From: CAYQMF01 sp964418595
GTDB lineage: Bacteria; Planctomycetota; UBA1135; UBA2386
Length of the DNA: 64,000 nt
Reading direction: 5' to 3'
NCBI GenBank assembly: GCA_964418595.1
Contig: CAYQMF010000015.1
Span: 1-64,000 of the forward strand
Positions 7,720-16,506 of the stretch are shown piece after piece. A program made the position numbers and the translations under genes. Position 1 is the stretch's first letter. Every line of letters begins with the position of its first letter. The notes beneath the pieces are model-generated. The model was given only the letters and a program-made list of their open reading frames with translations, did no database searches and was not told the DNA's origin.

Positions 7720-9012
7720 TCAGCCGGGCAGGCCGTGCCGGGCGACGTGCTCGATCGCTGCGCTCAGTGTGTCGAGTTCGTCCAGCGTGGTGAAGACGTT
7801 GGCGCTGATCCTGATCCCCTCGAAGCGGGGATGCTTGATCCCGGCCACCAGGATCCGGCGCTCGTCCCACAGCCACTTCGCCAGCGCGAGGCTGTCGATC
7901 CCCTCGAGTTCCAGCGTGCCGATCGCGCAGGAGAACGCGGGCCGCAGGCTGGTGTGCAGGCGCGCGCGTCCGGTGGCCAGGGCGCGCCTGGCCCAGGTGT
8001 CGCGCAGGAAGCGCAGGCGCGCCGACTTGCGGGCCATGCCGATGGTCTGATGCAGGGTGAGCGCTTCGGCGATGGCCAGGTAGGGAGCCAGCGGGTGCGT
8101 GCCGATCTCCTCGAACTTGCGGATGTCGTCGTCGAGCGCTGCCGGGGCGGCCTGCAAGGGCCATAGACCGCCGATGCGATCCTTCCGTACCCAGAGCAGG
8201 CCGCAACCCACCGGCGCCGCGAGCCACTTGTGCAGGCTGGTCGCGAAGTAGTCGGCGCCGAGGTCTGCCACCGCGAAGCCGAACTGCGCCAGCGAGTGTG
8301 CGCCGTCGACGATGACGGGGATGCCGCGGGCGCGGGCGAGGTCGGCGACCGCGCGCACCGGCAGGATCTGGCCCGTGAGGTTGATCACGTGGCTGATGAG
8401 GATGACGCGGGTCTTGTCGGTGAGCGCGGCGGCGAATCGGCGCACGACCTCGGCGTCGTCCTCGCACGGGACCGGCAGCTCGATCTCCCGCAGCACGATG
8501 CCGTCGCGGCGCTCGCGCTGCTTCCAGGTGTTCAGCATCCGCGGGTAGTCCTGGTCGGTGGTGACGACCTCGTCGCCGGCCTTCAGGTCGAGCCCCGCCT
8601 CGCAGATCTGCAGGCCTTCCGACGCGTTGCGGGTGATGGCGATCTCTTCCGGATCGGCGCCGAAGGCCCGCGCGAGCTGCGCGCGCACGGCCTCGCGCTG
8701 CGGCGGGAGTTCCGTCCACAGGGTGTACGGCGGCGCCTTGTTGCAGTAGTCGAGGTGCCGCTTCATCGCCTCCAGCGCCATCGACGACGTGGGACTGCAG
8801 CCGCCGCTGTTGAGGTTCAGGATGCTGCGGTCGAGTGGGAACGCGCGCGCCACCTCGGCCCACAGCGCTTCGTCCTCGGCGTCGGACTCCGGCGACCGGC
8901 CGCGCCGGTCCGCGGCCTCGAGCGCGGCGAGCGCCCCTTCGTGGTCGCGGCGGAGCGCATGCGTGGCGAGGAGCGGCGCGCCGATGGCGCCGAGGAAGCG
9001 TCGACGGTCCAT
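7720..9012 (-). CDS. Class V aminotransferase (isopenicillin N epimerase/cysteine desulfurase-like), Tat-type leader
   Basis: 430 residues. The PLP fold is visible as a substrate/phosphate-binding segment (NSGGCSPTS), the Asp that pairs with the PLP nitrogen (VDGAHS, D236), and the Schiff-base Lys in TSLHKWL (K262). The N-terminus carries a twin-arginine-like signal (DRRRFLGAIGAPLLATHA), suggesting export as a folded holoenzyme. The substrate cannot be read from sequence; epimerase-like, desulfurase-like and Cys-lyase activities are all possible. It ends convergent with the pseudopilin gene, 22 bases away. Confidence 0.88.
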   Translation of the reverse strand: MDRRRFLGAIGAPLLATHALRRDHEGALAALEAADRRGRSPESDAEDEALWAEVARAFPLDRSILNLNSGGCSPTSSMALEAMKRHLDYCNKAPPYTLWTELPPQREAVRAQLARAFGADPEEIAITRNASEGLQICEAGLDLKAGDEVVTTDQDYPRMLNTWKQRERRDGIVLREIELPVPCEDDAEVVRRFAAALTDKTRVILISHVINLTGQILPVRAVADLARARGIPVIVDGAHSLAQFGFAVADLGADYFATSLHKWLAAPVGCGLLWVRKDRIGGLWPLQAAPAALDDDIRKFEEIGTHPLAPYLAIAEALTLHQTIGMARKSARLRFLRDTWARRALATGRARLHTSLRPAFSCAIGTLELEGIDSLALAKWLWDERRILVAGIKHPRFEGIRISANVFTTLDELDTLSAAIEHVARHGLPG

Positions 9013-9078
9013 CGCGGCAGTCTACGCCTGTGACCCAAGGCTGCCTGCGGTGCTTCGCACCGCCAGGCGGAGCGGGGC

Positions 9079-10521
9079 TCAGGTCCGGCTTGCCTGGTAG
9101 CCGTCGGTGATGCCGACGCCCAACCAGGAACCCTCGCGCAGGTAGCGGATGCTGCGTTGGCCGGCCGCCAGCATCGGCACCACTTCCATCGCCATCTCGA
9201 TGCACTCGTTCTGGTTGCAGTAGCGGAACAGGCCCTGGCGCCCCACGGATACCAGGTTCCTGGCTTCGCCGAGCGCCTCGAGCAGCCGGCCGGCGCGCTC
9301 CTTGTACTGCTGCACCTGGACCGGGTACGCGAAGCGCGTGCGCACGACGTCGTAGCCGAGCACGTCGGCGCGGTTCAGGAAGCCGAGCTGGCACAGCGCC
9401 GTGATGCTGTCCTCGGCGATGGTCGTGTCCGCCTGCTGCCAGGCGGGCTCTTCGGGACTCATCGCGACCTCGAGCACGAGGCCGGTGGTGCCTGGCGGGC
9501 ACATGTCGGCCTCGAACAGGCCGAACTCGGTGCTGCGCTGGAACGGTACCTTGGCGTCCGGGAAGTAGATCCAGTGGTTGCCGGTCACGACCGGCTTGCC
9601 GACGCGCAGGAAGACGAACGCCATGCCCCGGAAGGGCAGGTGGTTGTCGGCCAGCAGCCGATCGGCGCGCGGGCCCAGCACCATCCTGGTGAGCGCCGGC
9701 AGCGGGATCGTGGACACCACGCTGTCGAAGCCGCCGTGCGTCGAGCCGTCGGCGAACCGGAGTTCGTCGATGTCGCCGTCGGCGTTGCGGCGCACGGCCA
9801 CGAGCTGGCGTCCGAACTCGATGCTGCCGCCCAGTTCCTCGAAGGCGCGGCGCAGGTGGCGCTGCAGCGTGCCCGCGCCGCCGCGCGTGTACAGGAAGTC
9901 CTTGCGGAACTCGCTGTGGGTCTTCTTGAAGTCGTCGGCGCCGAGCCAGCGGTGCTTGACCATCTTCTTGAAGAGGTCCCACACCGAATCGACCGTGATC
10001 CGGTCCGAGGCGGTGCGCGGGTCGATGTCGTGCGGATCGATGCCCCAGACCTTCTGCGTGTAGGGTCCGAAGTACACGTCGTACAGCGAACGGCCGAACC
10101 GCGCCTTGGTCCACGCCGCGAAGCTGTCGTCGGCCGGCTTGCGGAACAGGTTGCAGAGCCGGTTGAACGCGGCCTCGAAGCCGGCGCGCAGGGTGATCAA
10201 CGGGTTGATGCTGCGCACCACGTCGACCAGGCCGAACGGGTAGGGGACGAGGCGTCCGCCGAAGTGCTGCGAGGTCTTCTTGACCACCGTCAGCAGGTCG
10301 TCGCCGCAGACCTCGCGCAGGAGGGCCTTCAGCTCCTCGTTGTCGGTGACGAACTCGTGCGGCCCGAAGTCGAACGCGAACCCGCTCGGGTGCCGGTAGG
10401 TGCCGGCGAGGCCGCCCTCCGTCGCCGCGGCCTCGAAGATGCGCGCCGGGATGCCGCGCTTGGCCAGCAGATAGCCGAAGGCGAGGCCGGTGATGCCGGC
10501 GCCTAGGATGGCGACGGTCAT
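9079..10521 (-). CDS. FAD-dependent amine-oxidase/protoporphyrinogen-oxidase-like oxidoreductase
   Basis: 480 residues. An N-terminal Rossmann dinucleotide site (GAGITGLAFGYLLAKRG, then IFEAAATEGGLAGT) binds FAD. The FDFGPHEF motif and the later RFAYPVQVQQYKE segment are typical of a subgroup related to UDP-galactopyranose mutase and HemG-like proteins that is often encoded with glycosyltransferases. The nearby GT2 and O-antigen-ligase-like genes support a sugar or polysaccharide role. Haem biosynthesis is less likely, since no hem gene is nearby. Confidence 0.85.
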   Translation of the reverse strand: MTVAILGAGITGLAFGYLLAKRGIPARIFEAAATEGGLAGTYRHPSGFAFDFGPHEFVTDNEELKALLREVCGDDLLTVVKKTSQHFGGRLVPYPFGLVDVVRSINPLITLRAGFEAAFNRLCNLFRKPADDSFAAWTKARFGRSLYDVYFGPYTQKVWGIDPHDIDPRTASDRITVDSVWDLFKKMVKHRWLGADDFKKTHSEFRKDFLYTRGGAGTLQRHLRRAFEELGGSIEFGRQLVAVRRNADGDIDELRFADGSTHGGFDSVVSTIPLPALTRMVLGPRADRLLADNHLPFRGMAFVFLRVGKPVVTGNHWIYFPDAKVPFQRSTEFGLFEADMCPPGTTGLVLEVAMSPEEPAWQQADTTIAEDSITALCQLGFLNRADVLGYDVVRTRFAYPVQVQQYKERAGRLLEALGEARNLVSVGRQGLFRYCNQNECIEMAMEVVPMLAAGQRSIRYLREGSWLGVGITDGYQASRT

Positions 10522-10704
10522 CGCGGCTCGATGGGATTGGGACGCGGCGGCAGCACGGGAGGATCAGAGTCTATATCGGCGATGCGGGCCCTGACCTTGG
10601 CGCCGAGTGGGAAAGCATCGGTCGTGTCGCGGTCTGGCGCGGTCCGCCGTGTGCGCCACCACCTTGATTCGTCGCCCGGCAGCGCAGAGATTGCCCGCCC
10701 TGCC

Positions 10705-11016
10705 ATGGTCAAGATCCACCGCAACCAGTCCGACGACGACCGCCTCGAGCAGATGCTGGCCGCGTTGTGTGCGAGGCAAGGCTACCGGTTGGACGTCGAG
10801 GGGTGGGCGCGCAAGACCTTCGACATCTACGCGGGCACGGTGCGGAATCGCGACAGCGTCCTCCTCGTGCGCACCGAGAGCTTCACCCTGCAGAACGGCG
10901 AGATCCGCGTGTTCGACGATCGCGGGCTGCCGCTCGCCCAGGAGATCGGCGAGGCGCTGGAGCGCGACTTCGGCGTGAAGGAAGCGGTCGTGATCCCCGA
11001 CCGGTTGCCGGACTGA
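10705..11016 (+). CDS. Conserved-looking small soluble protein, unknown function
   Basis: 103 residues from ATG 10705, inside a longer open frame whose upstream part has no protein-like character. It has an amphipathic alpha/beta pattern (DDDRLEQMLAALCARQGY; RVFDDRGLPLAQEIGEALE) with no signal peptide or membrane segment. It is convergent with the glycosyltransferase, the two stop codons being separated by a single base. No family was recognised. Confidence 0.6.
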   Translation: MVKIHRNQSDDDRLEQMLAALCARQGYRLDVEGWARKTFDIYAGTVRNRDSVLLVRTESFTLQNGEIRVFDDRGLPLAQEIGEALERDFGVKEAVVIPDRLPD

Positions 11017-11017
11017 G

Positions 11018-11809
11018 TCAGTTGCGCTTGCGCGAGAAGATCGCGAACTTCGCCAGCCGCAGCTTCGCGAGCGTGAACTGCAGCAGCGTCCAGACCGTGA
11101 GCAGGCCGTAGCGCAGGCTGCGCTTGAAGTTGATCGACGACGCTTCCTTGAAGTAGCGGCACGGCACCGGCACGTCGCTCATGCGGAAGTCGAAGAATGC
11201 GACCTGGGCGAGGAACTGGCTGTCGAACACGAAGTCGTCGGAGTTCGCCTGCCAGGGGATCTGCTCGAGCACCTCGCGCGCGTACGCCCGGTAGCCGGTG
11301 TGGAAGTCGCCGAGGTTCTGCCCGAGCACCACGTTCTCGGTCATCGTCAGCAGGCGGTTGGCGAGGTATTTCCAGCGCGGCATGCCGCAGCGCACGGCTT
11401 CGCGCCGGCTGCGGATGCGGCTGCCCAGCACGACGTCGCAGATGTTGAGGCCGATGAACTCGGCCAGCGTCGGCACCACGCGCGGGTCGTACTGGTAGTC
11501 GGGGTGGAGCATCACCACGATGTCGGCGCCCATCTCGAGCGCGAGGCGGTAGCAGGTCTTCTGGTTGCCACCGTAGCCTAGGTTGCGCTCGTGGCGCACC
11601 GCGCGGATGCCCAGCCGCTGCGCCGTCGCCAGCGTGTCGTCGGGGCTGTGGTCGTCGACCAGGAGGAACTCGATGCGCGGGTCCTTCGGCACCGCGGCGA
11701 CCGTGGCCTCCACCGTCTTGGCGGCGCGATACGCCGGCAGGACCACCACGATCTTGCCGACCTTTCGTGGCGGTGGTTCGTCGACGAAGGCGGGGTGGAG
11801 TTCGCTCAC
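11018..11809 (-). CDS. Family 2 glycosyltransferase (dolichol-phosphate mannose synthase-like)
   Basis: 263 residues from a GTG at 11809. GT2 inverting enzymes transfer a sugar from a nucleotide donor to a lipid or glycan acceptor. The GT-A fold shows VVVLPAYRAAKTVEATV, the nucleotide-binding Asp pair VDDHSPDD (residues 52-53), and HPDYQYDP at about 101-108 where the metal-binding D-x-D-like motif sits. The C-terminus (YGLLTVWTLLQFTLAKL) is hydrophobic and may contact the membrane. It probably acts with the O-antigen-ligase-like protein in surface glycan assembly. Confidence 0.9.
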   Translation of the reverse strand: MSELHPAFVDEPPPRKVGKIVVVLPAYRAAKTVEATVAAVPKDPRIEFLLVDDHSPDDTLATAQRLGIRAVRHERNLGYGGNQKTCYRLALEMGADIVVMLHPDYQYDPRVVPTLAEFIGLNICDVVLGSRIRSRREAVRCGMPRWKYLANRLLTMTENVVLGQNLGDFHTGYRAYAREVLEQIPWQANSDDFVFDSQFLAQVAFFDFRMSDVPVPCRYFKEASSINFKRSLRYGLLTVWTLLQFTLAKLRLAKFAIFSRKRN

Positions 11810-11840
11810 GGGTTGCCGCGGAGCCTACGCCGCACCGCGG

Positions 11841-12278
11841 TCATGTCGAGGCCGAGTCCGGCGCCGGAGCATCGGGCTGCAGGGGGTGCGTGCCGATGGC
11901 GCGATGGTGCACCGGCCGGCCCGCAAGCAGATGTTCCTGGATGATCTCCTCGAGTGTCGCGGGGTCGCAGCCCCCGTACCAGGTGCCTTCGGGATAGACG
12001 ACGGCGATCGGGCCGCCGGCGCAGATGCGCAGGCAGTTGGCCTTCGTGCGCTGCACCCCACCGTGTTCGGAGAGTCCGAGTTCCCGCAGCCGCCGCTTGA
12101 GGAACTCCCACGCCGCGAGCGACTCGCCCTTGTCGCAGCACTTGGGCACGGTCTGATCGCAGCAGAGGAAGATGTGGCGCCGCACCTGGGGGAGCCCCAG
12201 GCGTTCGGCGATGGCGCGTTGCTCGGCGGTTGCCGGTGCGGGCACGGGCGCCGGCGGGGGATCTCGACTCGGGTCCAT
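11841..12278 (-). CDS. Thioredoxin-like [2Fe-2S] ferredoxin
   Basis: 145 residues. Cysteines in FLCCDQTVPKCC (residues 39-40 and 47-48) and NCLRIC (82 and 86) fit the ligand pattern of the thioredoxin-fold 2Fe-2S ferredoxins, followed by the usual Gly-Gly-Pro turn (AGGPIAVVYPEG). An N-terminal Pro/Ala tail of about 20 residues is extra. Start is the ATG at 12278, two bases after the stop of the Dabb gene, so the two are cotranscribed. It is a soluble electron carrier; the partner is not evident. Confidence 0.9.
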   Translation of the reverse strand: MDPSRDPPPAPVPAPATAEQRAIAERLGLPQVRRHIFLCCDQTVPKCCDKGESLAAWEFLKRRLRELGLSEHGGVQRTKANCLRICAGGPIAVVYPEGTWYGGCDPATLEEIIQEHLLAGRPVHHRAIGTHPLQPDAPAPDSAST

Positions 12279-12280
12279 CG

Positions 12281-12670
12281 TCACTCGACGAAGTCGTAGA
12301 CCACGACCCGCTCGAGGTGTTCGCCCATCAGGGTCCGCAGCTCTTCGTGCACCGGGTGCGTCTGCCAGTCGGCCTCCGCTGCGCCGTCCGCGAAGCGGAC
12401 GATGCTCATGAGCGAGAACGAGTCGTCGACCACGTCGCGGCCGGACGGCCGCGCCTTGCCGATCCAGACTACCTCCACGCCGGGCACGCTGCCGTGCAGC
12501 CGCCGCGTGTAGAACTCGACCATGCGCGTGCCGAGCTCGGGCGGCGCGCTCGGCTTGATCCAGAAGGCGACGACGTGGACGAGGGCGCCGGCACCTGGGG
12601 CGGTGACGTGGGGCACGCTGGCGCATGCGGAGAGCAACGCCGCCTGGGCGAGGCCGAGTGCGAGACGCAT
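12281..12670 (-). CDS. Dabb (stress-responsive A/B barrel) domain lipoprotein
   Basis: 129 residues. A signal peptide ends in a lipobox (ALLSAC, Cys at 16), so the protein is likely membrane-anchored. The mature part matches the small ferredoxin-like Dabb barrel: LVHVVAFWIKP at the first strand, then SFSLMSIVRFADGAAEADW and HPVHEELRTL. Dabb proteins are dimeric and of mixed, mostly unknown, function. It lies directly upstream of the ferredoxin gene. Confidence 0.82.
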   Translation of the reverse strand: MRLALGLAQAALLSACASVPHVTAPGAGALVHVVAFWIKPSAPPELGTRMVEFYTRRLHGSVPGVEVVWIGKARPSGRDVVDDSFSLMSIVRFADGAAEADWQTHPVHEELRTLMGEHLERVVVYDFVE

Positions 12671-12692
12671 CGCGCCGATCGTAGCCGAAGGA

Positions 12693-14021
12693 TCAGCCGC
12701 GCCTGAACACCATGCTCTGCACCGGCGGGAGCAGCGGCTTGGCGAGCCGGCGTTCGGTGTACATCGCCCCGACGACCGCCGACATCAGCATCAGGTGTGG
12801 CTGGCGCAGGAACGAGTCGCCCCAGGCCGAGAACGTCAGCCAGCCGATGATGGGGGCGAGGTAGGCGCCGATGTAGGCGAAGGGCGTGTTGCCGGCGAAC
12901 GCGGCACGCCCGACGTACCACGCGACCGCCAGCCAGAACGAGACGATCAGCACGGCGCCCGGGAACCCATAGGCGAGCGTGTGCAGGAGGAGGATGCCGT
13001 CGATCACCTTGATCGGGCCCGGCCGCTGGTAGTTCTCGCCGAACCCCACCCAGGGCGTCGAGTGCACCATCGACTTGAAGTGATCGATCTGCAGGAACCG
13101 GTAGTTCAGGGTCTGGCCCGTGGAGCCGATGTCGTCGTTGGTGGCGCCGAGGTAGTGCGCAGCTTGGGCGCCAGAGCCGAGCGGACTCATCATCCACACG
13201 AAGAGAGCGAAGCCGGCCAGGCCCAGAGCGACCCCGAGCCAGCGCGTGTTGCGCAGCAGGACGGGGCCGAGCAGCGCCAACGCGAGTCCCGTGATCGGCC
13301 CGCGACTCAGCGTGAGCAGGCAACCCGCTGCCGTGGCGAGGGCTGCTGGCAGGAGGAAGCGCGGCAGTGGCTGGCCCTGACCGCGCCAGCCGCGCCAGGT
13401 GCCGAGGAAGAGGATCGCCGCCAGCCCCATGTGGTGGCCGAGCTCGAGCGTGTCGCTGGCGAACACCGTGGGCCGGTACAGCCCCCCGCGCATGTCGGTG
13501 ACCGTCCAGACGCCGTAGAGCGACGGGCGGAACACGGGTCCCATGCGGGTCTCGATCAGGATCAGGCCGAGGTACAGGATGAAGAGAGGGATCGTGGCCT
13601 TGATGAAGGCCTGCAGGTCGTCGTGCGAGTGCAGATAGAGTCGGCCGGCGACGTACGGGACGACCAGGCTCACCAGCATGACCATGAACCTCGCGAGCGC
13701 CGGCCATGTGCCCTGCAGGAGGAACACGCAGAACACGCCCCAGGCGACGAACGCGTACAGGAACGCGTCGGGCCACGCGGTACGGTAGGCGGCCCAACGT
13801 TGCCGGCTCGTGGTGAGCAGCAGGAACAGGGCAGGCAGGGTCACCGCCGTCCTGCGATCGAGGTCGGGAAGCGCGGGGAGGTTCCACACCACGTTCGGCG
13901 GCAACAGCAGCGTGCCGCAGAAGAGCAGGAACGGGATCAGCCGGTCGGGACCCAGGACGAGCCCGCCCCACAGGCAGACCAGGAACACGAGCCCCAGTGT
14001 GATCAGGGCGGAGGTGGTCAT
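12693..14021 (-). CDS. O-antigen ligase/polymerase-like integral membrane protein
   Basis: 442 residues with about ten hydrophobic segments and a long extracytoplasmic loop in the second half (residues ~285-340, containing the TPWVGFGENY motif typical of the Wzy_C/O-antigen ligase superfamily). Such enzymes transfer or polymerise glycan on undecaprenyl-diphosphate carriers. The start at 14021 (ATG, then TTSALITLGLVFL) is chosen because upstream codons lack protein-like character. The GT2 enzyme and FAD oxidoreductase nearby support a surface-polysaccharide role. Confidence 0.8.
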   Translation of the reverse strand: MTTSALITLGLVFLVCLWGGLVLGPDRLIPFLLFCGTLLLPPNVVWNLPALPDLDRRTAVTLPALFLLLTTSRQRWAAYRTAWPDAFLYAFVAWGVFCVFLLQGTWPALARFMVMLVSLVVPYVAGRLYLHSHDDLQAFIKATIPLFILYLGLILIETRMGPVFRPSLYGVWTVTDMRGGLYRPTVFASDTLELGHHMGLAAILFLGTWRGWRGQGQPLPRFLLPAALATAAGCLLTLSRGPITGLALALLGPVLLRNTRWLGVALGLAGFALFVWMMSPLGSGAQAAHYLGATNDDIGSTGQTLNYRFLQIDHFKSMVHSTPWVGFGENYQRPGPIKVIDGILLLHTLAYGFPGAVLIVSFWLAVAWYVGRAAFAGNTPFAYIGAYLAPIIGWLTFSAWGDSFLRQPHLMLMSAVVGAMYTERRLAKPLLPPVQSMVFRRG

Positions 14022-14259
14022 CCGAGGCGGCCTCTCGATCCACCGCGGTGGGTGCGGCAACGGACCCAGGTGCCGGTGATCCGGGGGGAGGCTGCGGCCG
14101 GGACGGGCATGTGTGGATCGGCAGCCATGGCGAGCGCGTGCGGTTGATTTCGGCAGGACAGGGTCGGTGAGTCAACGAGCGACGCGCGGAAGCTGCGTTG
14201 GCGTCGGGGCGTGGCTAAGATCGCGGCCTTCGCCTGACCCCATCCCCAACCGACAACTC

Positions 14260-14835
14260 ATGCGCACCCTCGCCATCGCCGCCACCCTTCTCGCCATCGC
14301 TCTGCCCCTCACCGCGCAACGCGGTGGTTCCGCCAACCGGGCCGTGCCCAAGGCGACCCAGGGCATCGAGTTCGCCAATGGCTGCTCGATCGAGATCAAG
14401 TACCGCTCGCTGAGCTGGGCGCAGGGCCGGTTCATGGAGGCGCTGAAGACGGAGGCGGGGCGCACCCGCACCAACACCGACCTCAAGGCCAACCCCACCG
14501 GGTCGCTGACGGTGTCGAAGGACTGCACGATCGGCGGCCAGGGCGTCAAGACCGGCACGCACAAGCTGTACTTCGAGGTCGATGCCGACGTCGCATTCCA
14601 CCTCGTCCTCGAGGACGAAGCCGGCGGCACCGTGAAGGTCAAGCTTGCCCTCGCGGAGCAGGACGCGATGAACTCGCGCCTGTCGCTGGTCCTCACCGCC
14701 GGCAAGGGTGACACCGACGGGAACCTCGCGGTCGCCTTCGGCTCGATGGCCGGCACGCTCGCGGTGAGCGCGACGGCCGCCAAGGCCGAGAAGGCCGAGA
14801 AGGCCGAGAACGCCAAGAAGGGCGAGCCGCGCTGA
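14260..14835 (+). CDS. Exported DUF2911-like protein
   Basis: 191 residues. It begins with a signal peptide (MRTLAIAATLLAIALPLTAQ). The middle contains a beta-rich segment typical of DUF2911 (IEIKYRSLSWAQGR, later GGQGVKTGTHKLYFEV). The C-terminus ends in a Lys/Glu/Ala repeat (KAEKAEKAENAKKGEPR). Function of this family is unknown. Its TGA overlaps the proposed CTG start of the next gene, implying coupled translation. Confidence 0.65.
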   Translation: MRTLAIAATLLAIALPLTAQRGGSANRAVPKATQGIEFANGCSIEIKYRSLSWAQGRFMEALKTEAGRTRTNTDLKANPTGSLTVSKDCTIGGQGVKTGTHKLYFEVDADVAFHLVLEDEAGGTVKVKLALAEQDAMNSRLSLVLTAGKGDTDGNLAVAFGSMAGTLAVSATAAKAEKAEKAENAKKGEPR

Positions 14836-15473
14836 CACCGCAGGGTGTCGATCTGCGCGTCGATGGTGACGCGCACGCGCCCTGGACGCTCGCGCTGGCG
14901 CACGGCGCCGGCGCGCCGATGGACTCGCCGTTCCTCGAAGACCTGACAGCGGGCTTCGTGCAGACGGGGCTGCGCGTCGCGCGCTTCGAGTTCCCCTACA
15001 TGGCCGCGCGGCGCGACGGATCGCGCCGGCCGCCCGACCGCGAGCCGGTGCTGCGGCAGACATGGCACGACGTGGTCTCGGCCCTCGCGGCCGACGTGCC
15101 ACGGTCGCGGCTTGCCATCGGCGGCAAGTCGATGGGGGGGCGGATCGCGAGCCTCGTCGCCGACGACCTGGAGGTCGGCGCGCTGGTTTGCCTCGGCTAT
15201 CCGTTCCATCCGCCGAAGCAGCCGGCGCGGCTGCGCGTGGCACACCTTGCCGACCTGCGGACGCCCACGCTCATCGTGCAGGGTGAGCGCGATGCCTTCG
15301 GCGGGCGCGCCGAGGTGGCTGGCTATGTGCTCTCGCCGGCGATCGAGCTGGCGTGGTGCCCCGATGGCGACCACTCGCTCGTGCCGCGGCGCGCGAGCGG
15401 GCACACGGCGGCGTCGAATCTGGCGTTGGCCGTGGCGCGAGTTGCCGCTTTCCTCACGGCGCGACCCGTCTAG
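14832..15473 (+). CDS. Alpha/beta hydrolase of the KANL3/Tex30 type
   Basis: About 213 residues. The family's hallmark oxyanion segment HGAGAPMDSPF lies partly upstream of the first ATG (14919), so translation must begin earlier; CTG 14832, overlapping the previous stop codon, is the best in-frame candidate. The nucleophile elbow reads GGKSMGGR, the acid is probably in VQGERDAFGG and the His in CPDGDHSL. These are small cytoplasmic serine hydrolases of unknown substrate. Confidence 0.78.
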   Translation: MTPQGVDLRVDGDAHAPWTLALAHGAGAPMDSPFLEDLTAGFVQTGLRVARFEFPYMAARRDGSRRPPDREPVLRQTWHDVVSALAADVPRSRLAIGGKSMGGRIASLVADDLEVGALVCLGYPFHPPKQPARLRVAHLADLRTPTLIVQGERDAFGGRAEVAGYVLSPAIELAWCPDGDHSLVPRRASGHTAASNLALAVARVAAFLTARPV

Positions 15474-15483
15474 ATTGCGCGCG

Positions 15484-16476
15484 ATGCGCAGCAGCCCCGT
15501 CCTCATCGCCAGTCTTTTCGTCCTTGTCACCGCGAGTTGCGGCCCCGGCGCCCCGGCCGGTCCGACCTTCACCGACGCCGACCTCGCGGCGTTCCGGATC
15601 GAGCCCACGCCGCCGGCCCTGGACACCGTCCTCACCAAGGCGAAGGTCGACCTCGGCAAGGTCCTCTACCACGACAAGCGTCTGTCGAGCGACGGCACCG
15701 TGGCGTGCGCGAGCTGTCACGAACTCACGCGTTTTGGCGTGGACGGCAAGCCCGTGTCCGAGGGCGTGGGCGGTCAGAAGGGCGGGCGCAACGCGCCGAG
15801 CACGCTCAACGCCGCGCTCCACTTCGAGCAGTTCTGGGACGGCCGCGCGCACACGATCGAGGATCAGGCGATCGGGCCGGTCCTCAACCCCATTGAGCAC
15901 GGCCTCGCGGACGAAGCCGCGCTCGTGGCCAGGCTCAACGCCGACCCCACGCTCGTGGCGTCGTTCCAGCGCGCGTTCCCGGGCGAGCCGCAGCCGGTCA
16001 CGGCCAGGAACTTCCAGCGCGCGGTGGGCGCGTTCGAGCGCACGCTGGTGACGCGCTCCCGCTTCGACGACTTCGTCGACGGCAAGGCGGACGCGCTGAC
16101 GGCCGAGGAGCGCACCGGCCTGAAGACGTTCCTCGCCACGGGCTGCGTGACGTGCCACATGGGGCGCCTGATGGGCGGCAGCATGTTCCGCAAGCTCGGG
16201 CTCGTGAAGCCCTACGAGACCAAGGATCCCGGCCGCTTCGAGCACACCAAGGACGAGGCGGACCGCGGCGTGTTCAAGGTGCCGTCGCTGCGCAACGTGG
16301 CCGAGACCGGCCCGTGGTTCCACGACGGCAGCGTGACGTCGTTGCAGGACGCGGTGAAGCTCATGGCGCGGCACCAGTTGGGCAAGGAACTGGCGCCGGC
16401 GGATGTGGCGGCGATCGTCACCTTCCTGCGGGCGTTGACCGGCGAGGTCGATCCCCGCTTCGCGCCGAAGGAGTAG
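15484..16476 (+). CDS. Di-haem cytochrome c peroxidase (lipoprotein)
   Basis: 330 residues from ATG 15484. A lipobox signal (LFVLVTASC, Cys19) anchors it in the envelope. Two haem-c motifs are present, CASCH at 75-79 and CVTCH at 221-225, with typical flanks (GKVLYHDKRLSSDGTVAC; GFRN-equivalent PSLRNVAETGPWFHDG). The family reduces H2O2 using small electron donors, though MauG-like members oxidise other substrates. Length is normal. It starts 10 bases after the hydrolase. Confidence 0.95.
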   Translation: MRSSPVLIASLFVLVTASCGPGAPAGPTFTDADLAAFRIEPTPPALDTVLTKAKVDLGKVLYHDKRLSSDGTVACASCHELTRFGVDGKPVSEGVGGQKGGRNAPSTLNAALHFEQFWDGRAHTIEDQAIGPVLNPIEHGLADEAALVARLNADPTLVASFQRAFPGEPQPVTARNFQRAVGAFERTLVTRSRFDDFVDGKADALTAEERTGLKTFLATGCVTCHMGRLMGGSMFRKLGLVKPYETKDPGRFEHTKDEADRGVFKVPSLRNVAETGPWFHDGSVTSLQDAVKLMARHQLGKELAPADVAAIVTFLRALTGEVDPRFAPKE

Positions 16477-16479
16477 GCG

Positions 16480-16496
16480 GCCCGCGCGGCGCGGGC
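16480..16496. terminator. Short GC hairpin between convergent genes
   Basis: GCCCGCGC at 16480-16487 and GCGCGGGC at 16489-16496 are perfect inverted repeats just after the cytochrome c peroxidase stop and before the rpsD stop. No U tract follows, so rho-independent termination is uncertain. Confidence 0.35.
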
Positions 16497-16506
16497 ACGC
16501 GCCGTG

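Noticed and set aside
7694..10114. An 806-residue antisense frame across the aminotransferase and FAD oxidoreductase genes
   Set aside because: It covers two well-supported genes and consists of Arg/Pro/His-rich shadow sequence.
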